64,000 nt of DNA from Nocardioides sp. zg-1228 (GTDB taxonomy: Bacteria > Actinomycetota > Actinomycetes > Propionibacteriales > Nocardioidaceae): assembly GCF_017086465.1 (NCBI RefSeq), contig NZ_CP070961.1, positions 682,001 to 746,000 of the forward strand, read 5' to 3'. The notes beneath the pieces are model-generated. The model was not told where the DNA came from, did not search any database, and saw only the letters and a list, made by a program, of their open reading frames with translations. The position numbers and the translations under genes are program-made. Positions 54,978 to 63,659 of the stretch are shown piece after piece. Positions within the stretch are counted from its first letter, which is position 1. Each line of letters starts with the position of its first letter.

Positions 54978-55025
54978 GCGGCCAGATCCGGGCGAGCGTA
55001 GCCGTCCTCAACGCGGCAGATCCGG
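54978..55025. repeat. dispersed island repeat, tandem copy pair
   Basis: CGGCCAGATCCGGGCGAGCG (one extra C) at 54978, then TAGCCGTCCTCAACGCGG leads into a second core CGGCAGATCCGG at 55014. It has the same design as the pair at 50318-50388 but has diverged more. Confidence 0.82.
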
Positions 55026-55074
55026 ATGTGTGAATGTGAGTCGCCCAAAGGCAGGACCACGGCGTGGGTGCCGT

Positions 55075-55272
55075 TCAGCGGCGGGCGCCCCGTCGCAGGA
55101 TCGGGCGGTACATGAACCCGTGCACTCTCGACGAGAAGCCTGCCGCGAGCGAGGCGAATCCAAGTGCAGCGAACCCCACGCCAACCAGTGGTTCCCCACT
55201 CTGTACGCTCCACATACCGAGCGCGAGCCATCCAGCGCCGAAGAACAGGTCCAGGGCCTGCGGTCGCGTCAT
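55075..55272 (-). CDS. small two-helix membrane protein
   Basis: 65 residues from ATG 55272. Two hydrophobic helices are LDLFFGAGWLALGMWSV and PLVGVGFAALGFASLAAGF, and the C-terminus is Arg-rich (MYRPILRRGARR), so it should lie inside. I recognise no family. A longer frame on the same strand (54953-55384) runs through two repeat copies and is not credible. Confidence 0.6.
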   Translation of the reverse strand: MTRPQALDLFFGAGWLALGMWSVQSGEPLVGVGFAALGFASLAAGFSSRVHGFMYRPILRRGARR

Positions 55273-55347
55273 GGCGAGACAGTCCCACACCTGACTCCCC
55301 ATGCCAAGCGTCGCTCCGCAGCCGCGACAATGCCCGCACCCTCACAT

Positions 55348-55359
55348 CGGTAGATCCGG
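55348..55359. repeat. dispersed island repeat, last copy
   Basis: CGGTAGATCCGG (one change), preceded by CTCACAT. It is the rightmost copy seen, 85 bp before the 13E12 gene's end, and marks the right edge of the repeat-bearing region. Confidence 0.7.
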
Positions 55360-55443
55360 TAACTGGCGTCGCCAATAGGGACACACCCAGTGAGACGTGC
55401 CGGTGGCCCCGCTACCGGGTGGGTGGCGGGGTGTGGGGCGGGG

Positions 55444-56868
55444 TCATGGTCGGCGGGGGTGGGGGATGCCCGGCGGTGCGGCCGTCTCTGCCTCGTCGAT
55501 CCGGGTGGTGCCGGTGGGGTCGCGGCGGTAGCGGTGGCCGTGGGGGCTGGTCCACTCGAACGTGCCTGGCGCGGTGGTCGCGTAGCGCCAGGCGGTGTGG
55601 GTCTTGAGCCGGTGGTGCGACCGGCACAGGGCGGCGAGATTCTGCGTAGCCGTCGGCCCGGGCTGCGGTCTCCCGTCCGCGGCGGCGTCGTGGTCGAACT
55701 CGGTGACGTGGTCGATGTCGCAGCCGCGGGCGGGGCGGGTGCACCACGGGAACACGCAGGTGCGGTCCCTCAGAACGACTTGCTCCCGGATCCGGTCGGG
55801 GATCGCGTAGCCGGGCGCGGTGAGGTGGGCATTGAGGTCGATGACCGGCCTGATCGTGACCTTCGTGCGCGAGTCGGCGCACCAGTCCTTGACCTGGTCG
55901 AGCAGGACGAGCCGCTGGCCCTCCTCCAACCGGCCGGTCGGACCGAACACGGTGGTGTCGCAGATCGTGGCGTCGAGGTGAGCGTGGAGCACGACCTCCC
56001 GCGCGACCGGCAGGCCGTCATCGGTCCGCGTCGCTGTGGTGGTCCGGGTGCCCTGGTGGTGGAGGTCGAGGGCGGTCTGGGTGCGGGCGAGGTCACCGAG
56101 GGCTGCGGCCCGTCGCGCGTCGAGCGGCTCGGGTGAGCCGAGCGCGGCCAGGGTCGCGGCGCCGTGCGCGAGCGCGCGGTCGAGGTCGAGGGCGTCGGCG
56201 AGGTCGAGCTCGGCCTCGAACCGCATGGTGCCGGCGAAGTGCACGTGCTGGTCGTGGAGCGTCGCGTGACGCGGGTCGTCGTCGAGGTAGCCGTCCTCCG
56301 GATCGGAGGCCGGGTCGGGGGCGGCGAGGTCGAAGCGCTTGATGGTCTCGGCGACCAGCCGGTCGAGCTGGGCCGGCCCGATGCGGCCGGCGACGGCGGC
56401 GACCTGCGCGTCGACGTACGCCGCGGCCTGAACCGTCAGCGACGGTGTCGCGTGGATCGTGACCTCGGCGACGGCCTGGGCCCGCCACGCGGGGACCCGT
56501 CCGGCGTGGACCTGCGCCCACAACCGCGGGAGGCGGTGGCGCAGCTCGAGGGCGTGCCCGATGAGCCGCTTCGCCGACACCGTCGAGACGCCAAGCACCG
56601 AGCCGAGCTCGGCGACGCAGAACTCCGCGACCAGCGGCGTGCCCTCGCCCGCGATGGGCTCCTCGTGCTCACAGCCGGGCACGGTGAACGACGCCGCGTG
56701 GTGGATCGACTCCGGCGGGTGCAGGTCGGCCCACTGGGCGGCGAGCACGAGCTGGTCGGCCGCGGCCCGCTCCTCGACGAGGCGACGCTCGCGGATCGCA
56801 CGCAGCACACCGGCGGCGGTGAGCTCCTCGACCCCACCCGCGTGCGGCACTGCCAGCATATCGATCAT
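55444..56868 (-). CDS. 13E12-repeat/DUF222 HNH endonuclease
   Basis: 474 residues. The N-terminal DUF222 region (about 20-310: VLRAIRERRLVEERAAADQL, LGVSTVSAKRLIGHALELR) is followed by a C-terminal HNH domain: CVFPWCTRPARGCDIDHVTEFDHD near 375-395 and TQNLAALCRSHHRLKTHTAW. Zinc and active-site residues are present. These genes are numerous in actinobacteria and behave like mobile or stress-linked genes. ATG 56868 has TATAAT 7 nt upstream (leaderless) and lies inside a LexA-type box, so SOS control is likely. Confidence 0.9.
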   Translation of the reverse strand: MIDMLAVPHAGGVEELTAAGVLRAIRERRLVEERAAADQLVLAAQWADLHPPESIHHAASFTVPGCEHEEPIAGEGTPLVAEFCVAELGSVLGVSTVSAKRLIGHALELRHRLPRLWAQVHAGRVPAWRAQAVAEVTIHATPSLTVQAAAYVDAQVAAVAGRIGPAQLDRLVAETIKRFDLAAPDPASDPEDGYLDDDPRHATLHDQHVHFAGTMRFEAELDLADALDLDRALAHGAATLAALGSPEPLDARRAAALGDLARTQTALDLHHQGTRTTTATRTDDGLPVAREVVLHAHLDATICDTTVFGPTGRLEEGQRLVLLDQVKDWCADSRTKVTIRPVIDLNAHLTAPGYAIPDRIREQVVLRDRTCVFPWCTRPARGCDIDHVTEFDHDAAADGRPQPGPTATQNLAALCRSHHRLKTHTAWRYATTAPGTFEWTSPHGHRYRRDPTGTTRIDEAETAAPPGIPHPRRP

Positions 56869-56876
56869 GTGTTCGA
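56861..56876. promoter_or_regulatory. SOS (LexA) box at the 13E12 gene start, one mismatch
   Basis: TCGATCATGTGTTCGA against the actinobacterial consensus TCGAAC-N4-GTTCGA, with one mismatch in the left half. It covers the -10-proximal region and the start codon. LexA control of 13E12 genes is known in M. tuberculosis. Confidence 0.75.
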
Positions 56877-56957
56877 TTATACTCTCCGTCGCCGACGATG
56901 ACCATGCCGCGCGCTCGACCCGTTGATGTCCGACCGACACGGCGGTCCGGCCCCCTG

Positions 56958-56971
56958 TGATCGCGATCACG
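56958..56971. promoter_or_regulatory. CRP/FNR-type palindrome upstream of the GAF regulator
   Basis: GTGATCGCGATCAC is a perfect 14-bp palindrome, equal to GTGA-N6-TCAC. With the flanking T it reads TGTGA-N6-TCAC. It lies 8 bp before TAGGTT (56980-56985), a plausible -10 element, and 37 bp before ATG 57008. Confidence 0.6.
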
Positions 56972-57007
56972 CGGGGGCTAGGTTGGCCGCGACCACCGGG
57001 AGCCGCC

Positions 57008-58225
57008 ATGACCAGCGATGACCTGCACGCCCGACGCGTGGCCGCCGTGCGCGCCTGGACCCGCTTCGTCGAGGCCGGCGACGCCGACGCGGTCCGTCCG
57101 GAGATCCTGCGCAGCTGGGAGCTGTCCGGAGTCGTGTCCCCCGACGTGACGCAGGCCCCGCTCGACGACGAGGGCGACACCGCCGAGCTCTGGAACGCCT
57201 CCCCGCTGCAGACCGCCGTCACCCGCGTGCAGGACGAGCTGCGGCGCACCGCCGAGGACGGCGACCTCGTCATCGCGGTCACCGACGACCAGACCCGGAT
57301 CCTGTGGACCTACGGCGGACGGGTGATGCGCCGCAAGGCCGAGACCGTCAACTTCGTGCCCGGCGGGCGCTGGGACGAGCGCAGCGTCGGCACCAACGCG
57401 CTCGCGATCGCGGGTCGCACGGCCGCGCCCGCGATGGTCTTCAGCGCCGAGCACTACGCGGAGGTCGTGCACAACTGGGTCTGCTGGGCCGCGCCGGTGT
57501 TCGACCCCGCCACGGGGCGGCCGCTGGGCGTGATCGACCTGTCGACGACGTGGGACCGCACCCACCCCATCGGCCTCGCGACGGCACGGGTGATGGCCCG
57601 GCTCATCGAGGGCGCGCTGCCCGCCGACCGGCGTACGACGCTCGCCGGGGACGCGGCGCCGGCCGAGCCCGGCCTCACCCTCACCCTCCTCGGCACCGCG
57701 CAGGTGTGGCTCGACGGCCAGCGCCTGCTGCTCAACCGGCGCCAGACCGAGATCCTGGCGCTGCTCGCCCTGCACCCGTCTGGCCTGTCGGTCGAGCACC
57801 TCCACGCGCTCCTCTACGGCGACGCCTCGGTGACCACCTCGACGCTCAAGGCCGAGGTCTCCCACCTGCGTGCCGCCCTGTCGGGCCAGCTCTCCTCGCG
57901 CCCCTACCGGCTCACGATGCCGGTGGCCACCGATGTCGAGGAGGTGCAACGGCTGCTGCGTCGCGGCGAGGTGCGTGCCGCGGTCCGGGCCTACGGCGGC
58001 GACCTCCTGCCCGGCACCGACTCGCCCGCGCTGGCGCAGATGGGCGACTACCTCGCCGTCAGCGTGCGCGAGGCGCTGCTGGCCACCCCCGACCCTGACG
58101 CGGTCCTGCGCTACAGCGAGCTCGCGCCGTACGACACCGCCGTGGTCGAGGCCTGCCTCGCCGCGCTCCCGGTGCACCACCCCGTCGCCCCGCTGCTCAA
58201 GGGCCGGCTCGCCAGCGCCCGCTGA
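57008..58225 (+). CDS. GAF-domain transcriptional regulator
   Basis: 405 residues. An N-terminal helical region (VRPEILRSWELSGVVSPDV) precedes a GAF domain (about 75-200), with GDLVIAVTDDQTRILWTYGG, RWDERSVGTNALAIAGRTAA and VHNWVCWAAPVFDPATGRPL. The C-terminal part (about 225-300) looks like an OmpR/BTAD-type winged helix: LTLLGTAQVWLDGQRLLLNRRQTEILALLALHP. This AcoR-like sensor without a sigma-54 domain often precedes cox or aldehyde-oxidase operons in actinobacteria. It probably controls the coxSLMG genes that follow 206 bp later. Confidence 0.83.
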   Translation: MTSDDLHARRVAAVRAWTRFVEAGDADAVRPEILRSWELSGVVSPDVTQAPLDDEGDTAELWNASPLQTAVTRVQDELRRTAEDGDLVIAVTDDQTRILWTYGGRVMRRKAETVNFVPGGRWDERSVGTNALAIAGRTAAPAMVFSAEHYAEVVHNWVCWAAPVFDPATGRPLGVIDLSTTWDRTHPIGLATARVMARLIEGALPADRRTTLAGDAAPAEPGLTLTLLGTAQVWLDGQRLLLNRRQTEILALLALHPSGLSVEHLHALLYGDASVTTSTLKAEVSHLRAALSGQLSSRPYRLTMPVATDVEEVQRLLRRGEVRAAVRAYGGDLLPGTDSPALAQMGDYLAVSVREALLATPDPDAVLRYSELAPYDTAVVEACLAALPVHHPVAPLLKGRLASAR

Positions 58226-58430
58226 GACCAGCCCCACGTCGAGGCGGTGCCCACCGACGTCGAGGTCGGCAAGGGCGGGTGGCTCTCCGTCACCCTCCTG
58301 GCCGGTGGGCCCGAGGACGGCAGCACCGGCGCCCCGGGGCCGGCTGGTCCACACCGACCAACCGGGTGCCAACCCGGCCCGACCTAGCGTCGGCGCCGAG
58401 TGACCCACCTCACCCACACGGAGGCGCCGC

Positions 58431-58916
58431 ATGACCAGGATCCAACTCACCGTGGACGGAGCGGCGGTCTCCGACGACGTCGAGCCCAGGATGCTGCTGG
58501 TGCAGTACCTGCGCGAGCGGCTCGGCAAGACCGGCACCGTGATCGGGTGCGACACCTCCAACTGCGGGGCGTGCACCGTCCACCTCGACGGCACGAGCGT
58601 GAAGTCGTGCAACGTGCTCGCCGTGCAGGCGGCCGGGCGCACCGTCACCACGATCGAGGGGCTCGCCGACGCGGCCGAGGGCGACCTGCACCCGGTGCAG
58701 GAGGCCTTCCGGGAGTGCCACGGCCTCCAGTGCGGCTTCTGCACGCCGGGGATGATCATGCAGGCCGTCGACCTGCTCGCCGAGAACCCGCAGCCCACCG
58801 AGGAGGAGGTGCGGCTCGGCATGGAGGGCAACCTCTGTCGCTGCACCGGCTACCACAACATCGTCCGCAGCGTCCTCCACGCCGCCGGCCAGACGGCGGC
58901 GGGTGAGCCCGCATGA
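58431..58916 (+). CDS. coxS: molybdenum hydroxylase small subunit, 2[2Fe-2S] (CoxS-like)
   Basis: 161 residues. The plant-type cluster ligands are [16 protein letters not shown] near 39-54, and the C-terminal helical cluster ligands are [14 protein letters not shown] near 99 and [13 protein letters not shown] near 134. It carries electrons from the Mo site to FAD. ATG 58431 follows ACGGAGG. The stop overlaps coxL. Confidence 0.93.
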   Translation: MTRIQLTVDGAAVSDDVEPRMLLVQYLRERLGKTGTVIGCDTSNCGACTVHLDGTSVKSCNVLAVQAAGRTVTTIEGLADAAEGDLHPVQEAFRECHGLQCGFCTPGMIMQAVDLLAENPQPTEEEVRLGMEGNLCRCTGYHNIVRSVLHAAGQTAAGEPA

Positions 58917-61393
58917 GCACCACGCAGGACCGCCCCGCGGCCGAGATCGGCAGGGACCGGCGCCGCAAGGAGGACCAGCGGCTGATCACCGGTCGCACCC
59001 GCTGGACCGACAACATCACGCTGCCGGGGATGCTCCACCTCGCGATGGTGCGCAGCCCCTTCGCCCACGCGCGGATCGTCTCCGTCGACGTCGAGGCCGC
59101 CAAGGCCTCGCCCAACGTGGTCACCGTGCTGAGCGGCAAGGACTTCGGTGAGGAGCTCGGCGCCTGCATCAACGCCTGGCCGATCACCCCCGACCAGAAG
59201 ACGCCGGCCCACTCGCCGATGCCCGCCGACCGCGTGGCGTTCGCCGGCGAGGTGGTCGCGGTCGTGGTCGCCCGCAGCGCCGCCGAGGCGCGCGACGCCG
59301 CGGAGCTCGTCGACGTGGAGTACGACGAGCTGCCCGCCGTCGTCGGCATCAAGAAGGCATTGGCAGACGAGGTCCTCGCCCACCCCGACCTCGGCACCAA
59401 CAAGTCGGCCCTGTGGGTCTTCGACTCCCAGGAGGCCGGGACCGGCAGCGACGTCGAGGCGGCCATCGCCGAGGCCCGCACCAGCGGCATCGTCATCGAG
59501 CGCGAGTACCGCCAGCAGCGGCTGATCCCCGCCTTCATGGAGCCGCGCAGCGTCGTCGTCGACCCCACGGGCGAGCAGCTCACCATGTGGTCCGCGACCC
59601 AGATCCCGCACATCCTGCGGTTCGCCCTGGCCGCCACCACCGGCGTGCCCGAGTCGAAGATCCGGGTCATCGCCCCCGACGTCGGTGGTGGCTTCGGCGG
59701 CAAGCTGCAGACCACGCCCGAGGAGTGGATCGCCTGGGCCGTGGCGCGACGGCTGGCCAAGCCGGTCAAGTACACCGAGACCCGCAGCGAGAGCCTGATG
59801 GCGGCCCACCACGGCCGCGACCAGGTGCAGACCCTGACCCTGGCCGCGGACCGCGACGGCCGGGTCACCGGCCTGAAGGTGCACCTCGACGCCGACCTCG
59901 GCGCCTACGTCGCGATCGTCGGCGGCGGCGTGCCGGTGCTCGGCGCGTTCATGTACAACGCGATCTACAAGTTCCCCGCCTACCGGTTCGAGTGCCAGAC
60001 GGTCCTGACCAACACCACGTTCACCGACGCCTACCGCGGCGCGGGCCGACCCGAGGCGACCTACGCGGTCGAGCGGCTGATGGACGAGCTCGCCGCGGAG
60101 GTCGGCGTCGACCCGCTCGAGATCCGCGAGCGCAACTGGATCACCCACGAGGAGTTCCCGTTCACCACCGTGGCCGGGCTCGAGTACGACAGCGGCAACT
60201 ACGAGGCCGCCACCGCCAAGGCCCGGGAGTCGTTCGGCTACGACGCCCTCCGCGCGGAGCAGCGCGAGCGCCGCGAGCGCGGCGACCGGGTGCAGCTCGG
60301 CATCGGCGTGTCGACCTTCACCGAGATGTGCGGACTCGCCCCGAGCCGGGTGCTCGGCAGCCTCGACTACGGCGCCGGCGGCTGGGAGCACGCGAGCGTG
60401 CGGATGCTCGCCACCGGCACGGTCGAGATCGTCACCGGAGCCAGCGCCCACGGCCAGGGCCACGAGACGGCGTTCAGCCAGATCGTCGCCGACCGCCTGG
60501 GGGTCCCGTTCGAGGACGTCGAGGTGCTGCACGGCGACACCCAGATCGCCCACAAGGGCCTCGACACCTACGGCTCGCGCTCGCTCGTCGTCGGCGGCGA
60601 GGCGCTGGTGCGCGCCGTCGACAAGGTCGTGGAGAAGGCCAAGCACCTCGCGGCACACCTGCTCGAGGCCAGCGCGGACGACCTCGACTACGCCGGCGGC
60701 CGCTTCTCCGTGCGCGGCACCGACCAGGGGGTGTCGATCCAGGAGCTCGCGACCGCGGCCTTCGCGGCGCACGACTACCCCGAGGACATGGAGCCGAGCC
60801 TCGACGCCGACGCGACCTTCGACCCGGTCAACTTCAACTACCCGCACGGCACCCACCTGTGCGCGATGGAGGTCGACACCGAGACCGGTGCGGTGAGGAT
60901 GCGCAAGTACACCTGCTGCGACGACATCGGCACGATCATCAACCCGCTGATCGTCGCCGGGCAGGTGCACGGCGGCCTGGTGCAGGGGATCGCGCAGGCG
61001 CTGTGGGAGGAGGCCGTCCACGACGAGTCGGGGACGCTGGTGAGCGGGTCGTTCGTCGACTACCTGCTGCCGACGTCGGCCGACACGATCTCCTTCGACG
61101 TCGTGCACACCGACGAGCCCAGCGTCTGCACCACCAACTCGCTCGGCACGAAGGGCGTCGGCGAGGCCGGCACCATCGCGTCCACGCCGGCGGTCGTCAA
61201 CGCCGTCGTCGACGCCGTTCGACACCTCGGCGTCGCCGACGTCCAGATGCCGTGCACGCCCGAGCGCGTGTGGCGCGCGATCCAGGACAGCAGGGAGGGC
61301 GGGGCCACCGAGACGCCCCCCGACGCGATGCCCCACTTCCAGGAGGGCGCGCTCAACCAGGACCCCACCTCCGGGGAAGGAGCAGCCCAGTGA
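58913..61393 (+). CDS. coxL: molybdenum hydroxylase large subunit (form II CoxL-like)
   Basis: 826 residues, xanthine dehydrogenase-family large subunit. Cofactor motifs include GGGFGGKLQ near 265, [20 protein letters not shown] near 371, [15 protein letters not shown] and [18 protein letters not shown] near the C-terminus with the catalytic Glu. The active-site loop reads AYRGAGR, the form II signature, not the VAYRCSFR of true CO dehydrogenase; the missing Cys argues against Mo-Cu CO oxidation. The real substrate is probably another small aldehyde, heterocycle or CoA-like compound. ATG 58913 overlaps coxS. Confidence 0.93.
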   Translation: MSTTQDRPAAEIGRDRRRKEDQRLITGRTRWTDNITLPGMLHLAMVRSPFAHARIVSVDVEAAKASPNVVTVLSGKDFGEELGACINAWPITPDQKTPAHSPMPADRVAFAGEVVAVVVARSAAEARDAAELVDVEYDELPAVVGIKKALADEVLAHPDLGTNKSALWVFDSQEAGTGSDVEAAIAEARTSGIVIEREYRQQRLIPAFMEPRSVVVDPTGEQLTMWSATQIPHILRFALAATTGVPESKIRVIAPDVGGGFGGKLQTTPEEWIAWAVARRLAKPVKYTETRSESLMAAHHGRDQVQTLTLAADRDGRVTGLKVHLDADLGAYVAIVGGGVPVLGAFMYNAIYKFPAYRFECQTVLTNTTFTDAYRGAGRPEATYAVERLMDELAAEVGVDPLEIRERNWITHEEFPFTTVAGLEYDSGNYEAATAKARESFGYDALRAEQRERRERGDRVQLGIGVSTFTEMCGLAPSRVLGSLDYGAGGWEHASVRMLATGTVEIVTGASAHGQGHETAFSQIVADRLGVPFEDVEVLHGDTQIAHKGLDTYGSRSLVVGGEALVRAVDKVVEKAKHLAAHLLEASADDLDYAGGRFSVRGTDQGVSIQELATAAFAAHDYPEDMEPSLDADATFDPVNFNYPHGTHLCAMEVDTETGAVRMRKYTCCDDIGTIINPLIVAGQVHGGLVQGIAQALWEEAVHDESGTLVSGSFVDYLLPTSADTISFDVVHTDEPSVCTTNSLGTKGVGEAGTIASTPAVVNAVVDAVRHLGVADVQMPCTPERVWRAIQDSREGGATETPPDAMPHFQEGALNQDPTSGEGAAQ

Positions 61394-62235
61394 TCCCGGT
61401 GCAGTTCGACTACCTCGCCCCGACCTCGGTCGAGGAGGCGCTGGCCGCGCTCGGCCGGCACGGCGACGACGCCAAGATCCTGGCCGGCGGGCAGAGCCTG
61501 CTGCCGGTCCTGCGGATGCGGCTCAACGCCCCGGAGGTCGTCATCGACCTCGGCGGCATCTCCTCGCTGCGGGGCATCCGCGACGACGGCGACGCCATCG
61601 TGATCGGCGCGATGACCACCCACCACGACGTGCGCGACCATGCCCTGGTCAAGGAGCACGCCCTGCTGCTGTCGAAGGCGGCGGCCGAGGTGGCCGACTC
61701 GCAGATCCGGCACCGCGGCACCTTCGGCGGGGCGCTGGCGCACGCCGACCCTGCCGGCGACCTCGGCGCGCCGGCGCTCGCGCTGGGCGCCCGGTTCGTC
61801 ATCGCGGGCCCCGGCGGCACCCGCACGGTCGAGGCCGACGACTTCTTCGTCGACCTCTTCGAGACCGCGATCGGCGAGGACGAGATCCTCACCGAGGTGC
61901 GGATCCCCAAGCACACCGGTTGGGGCGCCCACTACGAGAAGTTCGTCCGGGTCGCCCACCAGTGGCCGATCGTGGCGGTCGCCGCGACGGTCCGCGGGTC
62001 GATCGACGAGGCGAAGGTCGGCCTGACCAACATGGGCTCCACCCCGCTGCGCGCCCGCGCCACCGAGGCGGCGCTGGCGGGCGCGACCGCCACCGAGGAC
62101 GGCGTACGCGAGGCGGCGCAGCTCGCGTCGGAGGGCACCAGCCCGCCGTCGGACCTCAACGGCGCGGCCGACTACCGGCAGCACCTCGCCCGTGTGCTCA
62201 CCGGCCGGGCGGTGCTCACGGCGGCGGGGTCGTAG
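61390..62235 (+). CDS. coxM: molybdenum hydroxylase FAD subunit (CoxM-like)
   Basis: 281 residues. The N-terminal FAD-binding loop is KILAGGQSLLPVLRMRL near 32-48, followed by IVIGAMTTHHDV and FGGALAHADPAGDLGAPAL. The C-terminal CO_deh_flav_C domain ends at VLTGRAVLTAA. It takes electrons from CoxS. GTG 61390 overlaps the coxL stop (GTGA). Confidence 0.92.
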   Translation: MIPVQFDYLAPTSVEEALAALGRHGDDAKILAGGQSLLPVLRMRLNAPEVVIDLGGISSLRGIRDDGDAIVIGAMTTHHDVRDHALVKEHALLLSKAAAEVADSQIRHRGTFGGALAHADPAGDLGAPALALGARFVIAGPGGTRTVEADDFFVDLFETAIGEDEILTEVRIPKHTGWGAHYEKFVRVAHQWPIVAVAATVRGSIDEAKVGLTNMGSTPLRARATEAALAGATATEDGVREAAQLASEGTSPPSDLNGAADYRQHLARVLTGRAVLTAAGS

Positions 62236-62237
62236 GC

Positions 62238-62924
62238 GTGGAGCTCAGCCACCGCTTCACCGTCCCGATCGGCGTCGAGGAGACCTGGGCGCACTTCAAC
62301 GACATCGCCTCGGTCGCCGAGTGCTTCCCGGGCGCGCAGGTCACCGAGGCCGACGAGGAGTCGTTCGCCGGCTCGGTGAAGGTCAAGCTCGGCCCGATCG
62401 CCCTGCTCTACAACGGCAGCGGCACCTTCGTGGAGAAGGACCCCGCGGCCCACCGCTTCGTCGTCGAGGCCAAGGGCAAGGACAAGCGGGGCAACGGCAC
62501 CGCCGGCGCGACCGTGACGGTCTCGATGGACGACGCCGGGGGGTCCACCGACGTCTCGGTCGCGACCGACCTGTCGATCACCGGCAAGCCGGCGCAGTTC
62601 GGGCGCGGCGTGATGCAGGACGTCTCCGACAAGCTGCTCGGCCAGTTCGTCGCCTGCCTGGAGCAGCGGCTCGCCGAGCCGGAGGTGGCCGAGCCGGCAC
62701 CAGAGGCGGCGGCCGAGCCGGCTCCCCAGCCGGCGGTGGTGCCACCCGTGCCCCAGGAGCCGGAGCCGGAGCCGGAGCCGGAGCCCGAGCCGGAACCCGA
62801 GGCGCTCGACCTCGGCAGCACGGTGCTCCCGGTGCTCGCCAGGTCCTACTGGAAGCAGGCGCTCGCGGTGGTCGTCGGCCTGCTGGTGCTGCGCCGGCTG
62901 CTCGGCCGGCTGCTCGGGAGGTAG
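62238..62924 (+). CDS. coxG: CoxG-family SRPBCC protein with C-terminal membrane anchor
   Basis: 228 residues. A CoxG/SRPBCC domain (about 1-145: FTVPIGVEETWAHFNDIASV, GKPAQFGRGVMQDVSDKLLG) is followed by a Pro/Glu-rich linker (EPEPEPEPEPEPEA) and a C-terminal helix (QALAVVVGLLVLRRLLGRLL). CoxG is reported to recruit the enzyme to the membrane. GTG 62238 lies just after the coxM stop. Operon order is coxS-L-M-G. Confidence 0.88.
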   Translation: MELSHRFTVPIGVEETWAHFNDIASVAECFPGAQVTEADEESFAGSVKVKLGPIALLYNGSGTFVEKDPAAHRFVVEAKGKDKRGNGTAGATVTVSMDDAGGSTDVSVATDLSITGKPAQFGRGVMQDVSDKLLGQFVACLEQRLAEPEVAEPAPEAAAEPAPQPAVVPPVPQEPEPEPEPEPEPEPEALDLGSTVLPVLARSYWKQALAVVVGLLVLRRLLGRLLGR

Positions 62925-62928
62925 GGGC

Positions 62929-63540
62929 TCAGAACACGTTGAGCGGGCGGTACTGGACCGAGATCCGCGGCCCGGCGTGGGCGACCTTGGGCACCGCGTG
63001 CTCCCACGTGCGCTGGCACGAGCCGCCCATCACCACGAGGTCGCCGTGGCCCATGGTGAGGGCGATCGACGCGCCACCGCCCCGCGGGCGCAGCAGCAGG
63101 CGCCGCGGGTCGCCGACGCTGACGATCGCGACCATGGTGTCGGCCGCGCGGCCGCGGCCGATCGTGTCACCGTGCCACGCGACGGAGTCGCGGCCGTCGC
63201 GGTAGTAGCAGCAGCCGGCGCTCACGAACGGCTCGCCGAGCTCGGGCAGGTAGTGCTCGCTCAGCTCGGCGCGGGCCTGCGCGAGCGCCGGGTGGGGCAG
63301 GGGGTCGGCGGCGAGGTAGGTGTGGACCAGCCGTGGCACGTCGACCACCGCGTCGTACATCTCGCGCCGCTCGGCGCGCCAGGGCACCCGCTCGACGAGG
63401 GCGCTGAAGACGTCGTCGGGCGCGGCGAGCCAGTTGCGCTGGACGTCGACCCAAGCGCCGCGGGAGAGCTGGCGGCGCTCGGGGGCGAGCCCCGCGTGCT
63501 CGGCGGGGGCGTCGGCGAAGAGGGACGTCTGGAAGTCCAC
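62929..63540 (-). CDS. AlkB-like 2-oxoglutarate/Fe(II) dioxygenase, DNA alkylation repair
   Basis: 203 residues from GTG 63540. The iron facial triad is WHGDTIG near residue 123 (His, Asp) and TWEHAVPKV near 183 (His). The 2OG arginines are in AGPRISVQYR. DPRRLLLRPRGGG and VAIVSVGDPRRL fit AlkB proteins that reverse methyl damage on DNA. The start is chosen by TATCGT 7 nt upstream (leaderless); GTG 63546 is the alternative. A perfect SOS box lies over the -35 region. Confidence 0.9.
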   Translation of the reverse strand: MDFQTSLFADAPAEHAGLAPERRQLSRGAWVDVQRNWLAAPDDVFSALVERVPWRAERREMYDAVVDVPRLVHTYLAADPLPHPALAQARAELSEHYLPELGEPFVSAGCCYYRDGRDSVAWHGDTIGRGRAADTMVAIVSVGDPRRLLLRPRGGGASIALTMGHGDLVVMGGSCQRTWEHAVPKVAHAGPRISVQYRPLNVF

Positions 63541-63562
63541 GAGCACGACGATACCCCATGGA

Positions 63563-63578
63563 TCGAACACGCGTTCGA
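63563..63578. promoter_or_regulatory. perfect SOS (LexA) box upstream of the alkB homologue
   Basis: TCGAACACGCGTTCGA equals the consensus TCGAAC-N4-GTTCGA. It lies 23-38 bp upstream of the inferred transcription start at 63540, overlapping the -35 region. Confidence 0.85.
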
Positions 63579-63659
63579 ACATCAAGAAATCGTCAAGGCT
63601 TCACCGTGGTCTGGCTCAAAGGGGAGACGCCGATCCGGCCCAGTCCTAGCCTGAGACGC

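Noticed and set aside
50318..55359. Integron attC sites between cassettes
   Set aside because: The gene types look cassette-like, but the repeats lack the RYYYAAC/GTTRRRY core pairs, genes face both ways with their own promoters, and no IntI is seen.
54953..55384. 143-residue protein on the minus strand
   Set aside because: It runs through two repeat copies and overlaps the better-supported small membrane protein in another frame.
58913..61393. True aerobic CO dehydrogenase (form I)
   Set aside because: The active-site loop reads AYRGAGR, lacking the Cys of VAYRCSFR that binds copper.
63600..63625. DasR-type dre site before the GntR gene
   Set aside because: Only a TGGTCT half-site is present, without the inverted partner.
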